Positions 58,150-64,000 of a DNA stretch of 64,000 nucleotides are shown here, piece by piece. This DNA comes from Sandaracinaceae bacterium (GTDB lineage Bacteria; Myxococcota_A; Polyangia; Polyangiales; Sandaracinaceae), in NCBI GenBank assembly GCA_040218145.1, contig JAVJQK010000135.1, positions 1-64,000 on the forward strand. The letters run 5' to 3'. The notes beneath the pieces were generated by a model. It had not been told where the DNA came from. It searched no databases and saw only the letters and a program-made list of their open reading frames with translations. The translations under genes were made by a program, and so were the position numbers. Position 1 is the stretch's first letter; each line of letters begins with the position of its first letter.

Positions 58150-59616
58150 TCAGGAGGTAGGCGGCGCGATCGAGGAGCGGTCGCGCGGCACGAGGAAGCT
58201 GACCATCGTGCCCTGACCGTGGCGTGACTCGAGGCTCACCGAGCCGCCGTGCGCGCGCGCCACGCGGTCGACGATGGCGAGGCCGAGGCCGGTGCCCGTC
58301 TGTCGGGTGGTGAAGAAGGGATCGCGGGCGCGCGAGCGCACGATGGTGTCCATGCCCTCGCCCGTGTCGTGGAACTCCACCGCGACGCACGGGCGGCCCT
58401 CCACCTCGGTGTCGCGGCACGAGACCGTGAGGGTGCCGCCGAGCGGCATCGCCTGGAGCGCGTTGTCGACGATGTTGATCAGCGCGTGCCGCAGCAGCGC
58501 CTCGTCGCCCTCCACCTCGGCCACCTCGTTCTCGAGCTCCAGCTCGATCTCGATGTGGGAGATGTCGCGGCTGCCGCCCGCGGCGAGCTCCACCGCGTGC
58601 ATGACCAGCCGCCGCATGTCGACGGGCTCCCCGTGCTCGGGGCTGATGGGGCGGGCGTAAGCGAGCAGATCGTTGATGAGCCGGTTGAGCCGGTCGGTCT
58701 CCTCGTCGAGGATGGCGAGCAGCGTCTCGCCGTCGTCGGGGCGCAGCTCCTTTCGCCTCAGACCGCTGACCGCGTTCTTGATGATCGCGAGCGGGTTGCG
58801 CACCTCGTGCGCGATGACGGCGCTCAGCTCGCCCACCGCCGCGAGCTGCTCCTTCTTCACCAGCGCCTGCTGCGTGACGCGGAGGTAGTCGTAGCTCCGC
58901 GCGAGCTCCTGGGTGCGATCCTCGAGCTGGCGGTCGACCTGGGTGAAGCGCCCCACGAGCACGTAGCTGAAGCCGAGCACGGGCAGGAGCGCGCCGTGGC
59001 TCGAGAAGTTGATCGGCGTGACGTCGAGCAGCCGCGCGAGCACGTCCCACGCCCCGCCCGCGAGCGCGATGCCCGTCATGACCGCCGCGCCGCGCAGATC
59101 CCGTCGGCCGCGCGCGGCGTTGAAGAGGATCACGACGCCATAGAACGCGAAGCTCACGCCGACGCCCACGAAGGCCATGCCCACGGCCGACATGTCCGCG
59201 ATGGCGCGGTTGGTCAGCTCCCCGTGGCTCCAGTCGTACGTGGGCTCGGCCACGCCCGCGTCGAAGAACAGGCCCGCGAGCACCGCGCAGACCCCGAGCG
59301 CCGCGTTGATCATGGCCGCGGCCCGCACGCGCGGGTGCGCCTCGTCGGTGAGGCGGAGCACGAAGTCCACGAAGAACGCGGTCGCCGGCATGACGCCGAG
59401 GTGCTGCAGGTTCTGCGCGAAGACCGCCTCGGCGGGGCTCTGGCTGTCGACCGTGAAGGCCGTCGCCAGCGCGTACAGGAAGAGCCCGCCGCAGAGCCCC
59501 GCGAAGGAGATGTACTCGGGGTTCTGACGGCGCATCAGGTGGAGCGCGCCGTAGTAGATCCCGGCGAAGCCGAAGATCCCCGACCAGGCGACCAGCGCGG
59601 TGGCGGTCCAGGACAT
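58150..59616 (-). CDS. membrane-bound sensor histidine kinase
   Basis: 488 residues. N-terminal half: about seven hydrophobic helices (~5-235) that form a membrane sensor rather than a periplasmic domain. A coiled linker (LEDRTQELARSYDYLRVTQQ) follows, then a HisKA with H270 in VIAHEVRNPLAIIK. The HATPase has N-box NIVDNALQA, G1 DTGEGM and G2 GTGLGLAIVDRVARAHGG. All key residues are present. It is a near-paralogue of the next gene, and their ends overlap by one base. No response regulator is adjacent, so the partner is elsewhere. Autophosphorylation at H270 is expected. Confidence 0.95.
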   Translation of the reverse strand: MSWTATALVAWSGIFGFAGIYYGALHLMRRQNPEYISFAGLCGGLFLYALATAFTVDSQSPAEAVFAQNLQHLGVMPATAFFVDFVLRLTDEAHPRVRAAAMINAALGVCAVLAGLFFDAGVAEPTYDWSHGELTNRAIADMSAVGMAFVGVGVSFAFYGVVILFNAARGRRDLRGAAVMTGIALAGGAWDVLARLLDVTPINFSSHGALLPVLGFSYVLVGRFTQVDRQLEDRTQELARSYDYLRVTQQALVKKEQLAAVGELSAVIAHEVRNPLAIIKNAVSGLRRKELRPDDGETLLAILDEETDRLNRLINDLLAYARPISPEHGEPVDMRRLVMHAVELAAGGSRDISHIEIELELENEVAEVEGDEALLRHALINIVDNALQAMPLGGTLTVSCRDTEVEGRPCVAVEFHDTGEGMDTIVRSRARDPFFTTRQTGTGLGLAIVDRVARAHGGSVSLESRHGQGTMVSFLVPRDRSSIAPPTS

Positions 59617-61076
59617 CAGAGCCCCTCCGGCGGCGGGGGCACGCTGCTCGGGCGTTCGCGCGGCAGCGTGATGCGCACGGTGGTGCCGACCTTCGCCTCG
59701 CTCTCGATGCTCACCTCGCCGCCGTGGTTGCGGACCACGCGGTCGACGATGGCGAGCCCGAGGCCCGTACCCGCGGGGCGTGTGGTGAAGAAGGGGTCGA
59801 GCGCCTTGGCGCGGACCAGCGCGTCCATGCCGGCGCCCGTGTCCTGGAACTCGAGGATCACGCTGGGTACGCGACCGGAGCGCGGCCGGAGCCGAACCCG
59901 CAGCGCTCCGCCGTCCGGCATCGCCTGCGCGGCGTTGTCGGCGATGTTGGTGAGCGCTTGCCGCAGCAGGTCCGGATCGCCGTGCATGTCCGTCGGTCCG
60001 TCGGCGTCGATCTGGACCTCGATCGCGTCGGGCCTCGGGTGGCTGGACAGCGCCTTGTCGATCGCCTCGCGCGCGATCGTGACGAGATCGACGGCCCGGC
60101 CCTTCGGCTCGACCGGCCGCGCGTACGCGAGCAGGTCCCGCACGAGCCGGTTGAGGCGATCCACCTCCTCGTCGAGGATGCCGAGGAGCACGCCGCGATC
60201 GGCGTCGCGCAGGGAAGGGCGGCGCAGGCTCGAGACCGCGTTCTTGATGATGGCGAGCGGGTTGCGGACCTCGTGCGCGATCACCGCGCTCAGCTCACCG
60301 ACCGCGGCGAGCTGCTCCTTGCGGACGAGCTCCTCCTGCACGACGCGCAGCTCGGAGTAGGAGCGGCGCAGCTCGTCGGTGCGCTCTCCGAGCTGATCGG
60401 CCGCGCGCACGAAACGCCGCAGCAGCACCCACACCACCGTCAGGATCGGCAGGAGCGCGACATGCTCGAGCAGAAACGGGCCGTCTCCGCCGGTGAAGCG
60501 CAGAAGGCTGTCGTAGACGGCGGCGCCGACCGCGACCGCGGCCGCCCACACGACGACGCGCAGATCCGGGTGCTCCTCGCGGCCGCGCGCGAGCGTCCAG
60601 ACCGACCACGCCGCGAAGAAGAGCGCGCCCGCGACGAGCACCGCGCCGGGCAGCGTGAAGACGGGCTCGGCGTACCCGGAGAGGTCGCGCAGGCCGCCCG
60701 AGAAGCGCGCCGACGGCACCAGCAGGAAGCCGCTCGCGGTCGCGACGAGGCCCACGTAGCCGAAGGCGTAGGCGGCTCGCACGAGCCGCGGCGCCTCCCG
60801 ACCGACGAGCTGCGTCGCGAAGTCGACGAAATAGACGACGGTCACGAAGCCGCCGATGTACTCGATCTGGATCGCGCCGCTCAGCACGCTCGGGTCGCGC
60901 GCGTCGGAGCCGATGGCCGCGCCCGCGCTCCACGTCGCCAGCCCGAAGCACAGCAGGCCGAAGCCGAGGTACTCCCGGTGGGTGGGGCGCCGGGCGTGCA
61001 GCATGCAGAAGTACACGCCGGCGTAGCTGTAGACCGCCGCCCAGGTGAAGAGCAGGGTCGCCAAGGGCGACAACAT
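59616..61076 (-). CDS. membrane-bound sensor histidine kinase, paralogue of the downstream gene
   Basis: 486 residues with the same plan as its neighbour: about seven membrane helices (~5-235), a coiled linker (LGERTDELRRSYSELRVVQE), HisKA H268 in VIAHEVRNPLAIIK, N-box NIADNAAQA, G1 DTGAGM and G2 GTGLGLAIVDRVVRNHGG. The kinase halves are far more alike than the membrane halves, as expected of a duplication whose sensing has diverged. First gene of the pair; ATG at 61076. Its stop overlaps the following start by one base, so they are made together and may form heterodimers (inference). Divergent from the small periplasmic protein at 61160. Confidence 0.95.
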   Translation of the reverse strand: MLSPLATLLFTWAAVYSYAGVYFCMLHARRPTHREYLGFGLLCFGLATWSAGAAIGSDARDPSVLSGAIQIEYIGGFVTVVYFVDFATQLVGREAPRLVRAAYAFGYVGLVATASGFLLVPSARFSGGLRDLSGYAEPVFTLPGAVLVAGALFFAAWSVWTLARGREEHPDLRVVVWAAAVAVGAAVYDSLLRFTGGDGPFLLEHVALLPILTVVWVLLRRFVRAADQLGERTDELRRSYSELRVVQEELVRKEQLAAVGELSAVIAHEVRNPLAIIKNAVSSLRRPSLRDADRGVLLGILDEEVDRLNRLVRDLLAYARPVEPKGRAVDLVTIAREAIDKALSSHPRPDAIEVQIDADGPTDMHGDPDLLRQALTNIADNAAQAMPDGGALRVRLRPRSGRVPSVILEFQDTGAGMDALVRAKALDPFFTTRPAGTGLGLAIVDRVVRNHGGEVSIESEAKVGTTVRITLPRERPSSVPPPPEGL

Positions 61077-61159
61077 GGGCGGCGACGATATCTCGGATCG
61101 GCCCCGGGCTCACGCGTCGCTTCTTTGCCGCCCCTCCGGCGCGTACGTACGATCGGATC

Positions 61160-61855
61160 GTGCGACCTCTGCCCATCCTCGTGCTCACCTCGATGTCCCT
61201 GATCGCGCCGTCCCTGGCCGGAGCGCAGGACGCGCCCCGCGCCGAGGTCGCGCCGGCCGCCACGCCGCGTCCCGTAGGGGTCTACGCGGGCGTCGAGCCG
61301 GGAGAGGCGCAGCCGCCGCCGGCCTACCGGCGCGCGATCCGACGCGCGCGGCGCGGGGGGCGCGACGTGATCCTCACGTGGCCCGGCTTCACGCCGCTCG
61401 GCGACGGAGGCTCGCGCTTCTTCGTGCAGACGACCCAGGCGCAGGTCCCCGAGCTGCGCGTGGAGGAGGGCCGCGTCGTGCTGCTCTTCCGCAACTGCGG
61501 CATCCACGTCCGCAACAGCGCCCGCTGGCTCGAGACGCGCTTCTTCAACACGCCCGTGCTCCGCGCCCGGCTCGAGCGGCGTCGACGCGACATGGCGCTC
61601 GTGCTGCAGATGCGTCCCGGCGTGACGGCGCAGCCCCGCGTGACCACCGCCGCGGCGCCCGGCGGCAACTTCCACTACGTCTACGTCGACTTCTCGCCGG
61701 GCGACTACGCGCCGGTGATCACGCCCGCCCCCGCGCAGGTCCGGCCGGCGCCCGGTCAGCCAGGACAGGGCCAGCCGCCCGCGGCTCCGGCTCGCGAGGT
61801 CGACCCGTCCCTCGACGCGATGGACGACGAGCGCCCGCCCGCCTTCCAGGACTGA
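61160..61855 (+). CDS. secreted protein of unknown family
   Basis: 231 residues, GTG start. Signal peptide to LAGAQ (~22). Central region ~50-190 has regular short strands (VILTWPGFTPLGDGGSRFFV; VVLLFRNCGIHVRNSARW), recalling AMIN-like domains that bind peptidoglycan, but only weakly. C-terminal Pro/Ala/Glu linker and acidic end. Divergent from the histidine kinase pair across 83 bp, so it could be a target or a sensory partner. Function unknown. Confidence 0.6.
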   Translation: MRPLPILVLTSMSLIAPSLAGAQDAPRAEVAPAATPRPVGVYAGVEPGEAQPPPAYRRAIRRARRGGRDVILTWPGFTPLGDGGSRFFVQTTQAQVPELRVEEGRVVLLFRNCGIHVRNSARWLETRFFNTPVLRARLERRRRDMALVLQMRPGVTAQPRVTTAAAPGGNFHYVYVDFSPGDYAPVITPAPAQVRPAPGQPGQGQPPAAPAREVDPSLDAMDDERPPAFQD

Positions 61856-61885
61856 CCCCCGAACCGAACACGCGGGCCGCGGGGC

Positions 61886-62149
61886 TCAGGACATCGGCGC
61901 GAGGCGCCAGCACGCGGCGACGGCCGCCAGCGTGATCGCGGATCCGAGCACCGCCCCGATGAGAACCAGCTTCCACGCGGCGAGGCGAGGGCTCGATGGC
62001 GCGGCTGCGTGCAGCTCCGGCACCCGCTTGGCTTCACTGACCGGGACGCTCAGGGCTCCCAGCGTGACCATGCGAATGGTGGGTCCGCCGCCCGGCGTGA
62101 GCGCTCGCCGGGGCGTCGTGTCTTCGTTCTCGTCTGTCACTCCAGCCAT
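61886..62149 (-). CDS. small tail-anchored membrane protein
   Basis: 87 residues from ATG 62149, which is preceded by GAGG. The N-terminal ~60 residues are soluble and Thr/Pro/Arg-rich (TDENEDTTPRRALTPGGGPT). One C-terminal hydrophobic helix (VLIGAVLGSAITLAAVAACW) ends near the C-terminus, so it looks tail-anchored with its bulk in the cytoplasm. No recognised family. It lies 52 bp downstream of the repeat protein on the same strand. Confidence 0.55.
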   Translation of the reverse strand: MAGVTDENEDTTPRRALTPGGGPTIRMVTLGALSVPVSEAKRVPELHAAAPSSPRLAAWKLVLIGAVLGSAITLAAVAACWRLAPMS

Positions 62150-62201
62150 CCGACCTCGAAACCGCGGGGTGGGGGGCGACGCTACCACGCCCGCCGCGGG
62201 T

Positions 62202-64000
62202 TCAGTCTCGGTTGTCGGGCTGGAGCGTCGGGCCGTCGGTCTGGAACGGGATGTACGCGAGGGTCGTGATCCCGTACGGGCCGCGGCGCTCGTAGCCGGC
62301 GAGGCCGTAGAAGATCTTCCACCAGTGCCCGCCGGTGCTGTACTCGCCGTAGCTGAAGAACGGGAAGACGTGGAACTCCCACTCCGAGCTGCCGTCGGTG
62401 CGCGTGCGCTCGCGGTGGTAGACGTTGAGCACGAGCGTGCTCGTCGTGTTGCCCTCGCGGAAGCGCCAGAAGAACGGGAAGAGCACCGTGTAGCGGTTGC
62501 GGTCGCCTTCGAAGCTCTCGAAGTCCCACCAGAAGGGCGCCAGCACCGAGTGCTGATGGCTGGGGACGCTCTCGTAGTACCAGATGGGGTGGATGTTGAC
62601 GGCGTCGCCGTCGTGCCACTGCGAGATCTGGATGGTGGGCAGGACCCACGTCGTCTCGTCGCCCAGCTCCCGGTTCACGTGCCGCGCGACCACGGGCGTG
62701 ATCCAGGTCTCCTGCCGCCCTCGCTCCTCGAAGCGCGCGAAGAACGGGAAGACGATGGTGTTCGCCTGCGTCGGGTCCTCCCAGTGGAAGACCAGCGGGG
62801 GCACCGCGAGCGTGCTCGAGTCGGTGCGCGGGTCGCGGATCCAGAAGAAGAAGGGAGCGACGGCGTCCATCTCGGTGGCGCCGCGGAAGCGCTGGTAGAG
62901 CGGCGTGACGATGGTCTCGTCGGCGTGGTCGCGCCACCACCAGAAGAGCCCGCCGAGCGTGAGCCGGAAATGATCCGGGTCCTCGGAGTAGTGGCTCAGG
63001 AGCGGGAAGATCGTGGTCGACGAGTAGTCGGTCCCCGAGCTGTGATGGAAGAGCGGCGGGATTCCGTAGTACGAGCCGTTCGGCTCGTCGCGGTGATAGA
63101 AGGCCAGCGGCGGGATCACGGTCAGCGCGGTGTTCTCCTCCCGGTCCTCGAAGCGGAGGAAGAAGGGTGGCGCGATCGTGTAGGACGTGGTCTCCGCGTT
63201 CTCGACCCAGAGGAACGGGAAGACGCCCCAGTGCTCCACGCGCGGCTCCTGGACGCGCCAGAAGAGGGTCGCGAACGTGAAGCGCTCCTCCTCGCTGCCC
63301 CAGTCGATCGTGAGGAGCGGGGGGATGATGGTGTAGTGGTTGGCGCCGTGCCGCCCCGTCATCACCAGGGGGGCGATCCCGAAGTCGTGGCCGTCGGGCG
63401 CGCTGTGGGACCACACCGGCGGGATGGCCCAGGTGTGGTGGCCCTCGCCGCGGTACCAGAAGAAGAGCGGGAAGAGCACGTCCCAGTTCTCGGGGCCGCG
63501 CATGGCGTAGTAGGGCGGGATGGCGAGCTCGGTCGTCTCGGTTTCGCCGTCCTCGCGGAGGTAGAAGAGCGGGAAGACCGCGGTCGTCGAGACCTGGCCC
63601 TGGCGCTGGTAGAGCAGCGGCGGGATCACGAGCTGGAAGTCCGAGTCTCCCGCCTCGGGGAGCTCGGGGCGCCAGCGGATCGGAGGACGCGCGTCGAGCA
63701 GGCCCTCCTGCTGACCTTCGACCTCCTCGTCGTCCTCGCCCATCGCCGAGTCTTCGACGGTCGCTTCCTCGTCGCCCTCCTCGTCGCCCTCTTCGTCGTC
63801 CTCGTCCTCGCCGTCTTCATCACCGGGCTCTTCGGACGCCGCCTCTTCCGGCTCGTCCTCTTCCCAGTCGTCGGCGTCTTCGTCTTCCCAGTCGTCCTCG
63901 TCGCCCTCGGCCCAGTCCTCGTCCTCTTCGGTCCACTCGGGATCGTCGGACGGATCGTCTTCACCGTCCGGGGCGGCGTCCGGCGCGCCCGCGTCGGGGC
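62202..64000 (-). CDS. aromatic-proline repeat protein with acidic N-terminal region (partial)
   Basis: The frame is open to the end of the window; the start lies beyond 64000. An ATG exists at 63743, but the ~85 codons before it read as in-frame acidic sequence (WTEEDEDWAEGDEDDWEDED), so that ATG is probably internal. From ~63640 on, about 26 units of ~18 residues follow: IPPLLYQRQ, FPLFYLRED, IPPVWSHS, APPFFLRFED, IPPLAFYHRDE, FPFFARFEE, APFWWDFES, FPFFWRFRE. The consensus is hydrophobic-Pro-[PLF]-[LF]-[FWY]-x-[RH]-x-[ED]. The alternating aromatic and polar residues suggest beta-strands, perhaps an outer-membrane barrel or a beta-solenoid. No lipobox visible within the window. I do not recognise a family. 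Confidence 0.75.
   Translation of the reverse strand, partial: PDAGAPDAAPDGEDDPSDDPEWTEEDEDWAEGDEDDWEDEDADDWEEDEPEEAASEEPGDEDGEDEDDEEGDEEGDEEATVEDSAMGEDDEEVEGQQEGLLDARPPIRWRPELPEAGDSDFQLVIPPLLYQRQGQVSTTAVFPLFYLREDGETETTELAIPPYYAMRGPENWDVLFPLFFWYRGEGHHTWAIPPVWSHSAPDGHDFGIAPLVMTGRHGANHYTIIPPLLTIDWGSEEERFTFATLFWRVQEPRVEHWGVFPFLWVENAETTSYTIAPPFFLRFEDREENTALTVIPPLAFYHRDEPNGSYYGIPPLFHHSSGTDYSSTTIFPLLSHYSEDPDHFRLTLGGLFWWWRDHADETIVTPLYQRFRGATEMDAVAPFFFWIRDPRTDSSTLAVPPLVFHWEDPTQANTIVFPFFARFEERGRQETWITPVVARHVNRELGDETTWVLPTIQISQWHDGDAVNIHPIWYYESVPSHQHSVLAPFWWDFESFEGDRNRYTVLFPFFWRFREGNTTSTLVLNVYHRERTRTDGSSEWEFHVFPFFSYGEYSTGGHWWKIFYGLAGYERRGPYGITTLAYIPFQTDGPTLQPDNRD

Noticed and set aside
63626-63964. Lys/Arg/Thr-rich minus-strand frame
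   Set aside because: Out-of-frame reading of the acidic region of the repeat protein.

Overview
The window is very GC-rich (about 70% by eye) bacterial chromosome. It is packed with lipoproteins carrying Asp/Pro-rich post-signal linkers, Cys-rich modules and RCC1-, PD40- and lectin-type domains. It has one MYXO-CTERM-like sorting tail, a TonB/AgmX-like protein, and DUF4388 (PATAN) and FHA proteins. Together these point to a myxobacterium, most likely a Polyangiales/Sandaracinaceae-like member of Myxococcota. That is inference from gene content; there is no rRNA here to confirm it, and I saw no tRNA, CRISPR array, prophage or insertion sequence.

Layout. 0.2-5 kb: a divergent GlgA-like glycosyltransferase, small secreted proteins and a cysteine desulfurase. 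5-7.9 kb: a tightly overlapping minus-strand operon (ArsR-rhodanese fusion, MFS transporter, cysteine desulfurase) with a palindromic ArsR-type operator, divergent from a methyltransferase. 7.9-11.5 kb: two lipoproteins (one OmpA-like) and an AraC regulator. 11.6-19 kb: a plus-strand run with a C-type-lectin lipoprotein, DapD, RlmN, PhoD-like phosphatase, a BamA/TamA-type barrel and a lipoprotein with kinase-like catalytic residues. 19-25 kb: a FadL-like porin, a CBM9-like secreted protein, a lipoprotein and a UDPGP-family uridylyltransferase. 25-31.4 kb: WXXGXW lipoprotein, TonB-like protein, TPR protein, RCC1 lipoprotein and MYXO-CTERM protein. 31.3-38.5 kb: QueG, then a very large two-receiver/DUF4388/transmembrane/PEGA-like protein divergent from ObgE. 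The last pair is bracketed by inverted hexanucleotide arrays. 38.5-50 kb: more surface lipoproteins (heme-motif PD40, propeller, IgGFc-binding-like, beta-helix, PD40) and a truncated cardiolipin synthase. 50-53.5 kb: a TIGR02147/DUF4423-type regulator, a b561-like membrane protein coupled to a diheme lipoprotein, and an FHA protein. 53.6-57.8 kb: a sulfatase-superfamily lipoprotein with a PHP/DUF3604 protein. 57.8-58.1 kb: hairpins and a duplicated 160-bp element. 58-61 kb: two tandem membrane histidine kinases with no response regulator beside them. 61-64 kb: small envelope proteins and a very regular repeat protein that runs off the window.

Few genes are housekeeping (dapD, rlmN, queG, obg, cysteine desulfurase). 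Most of the rest is cell-envelope and surface machinery. Convergent neighbours overlap at their 3' ends four times, and co-directional genes are often coupled by 1-8 bp overlaps. The best candidates for something new are the barrel/kinase-like lipoprotein pair (16027-19090), the membrane-tethered two-receiver protein (32866-36276), the inverted hexamer arrays around it, the b-type/c-type pair (51190-52331) and the aromatic-proline repeat protein (62202-64000).
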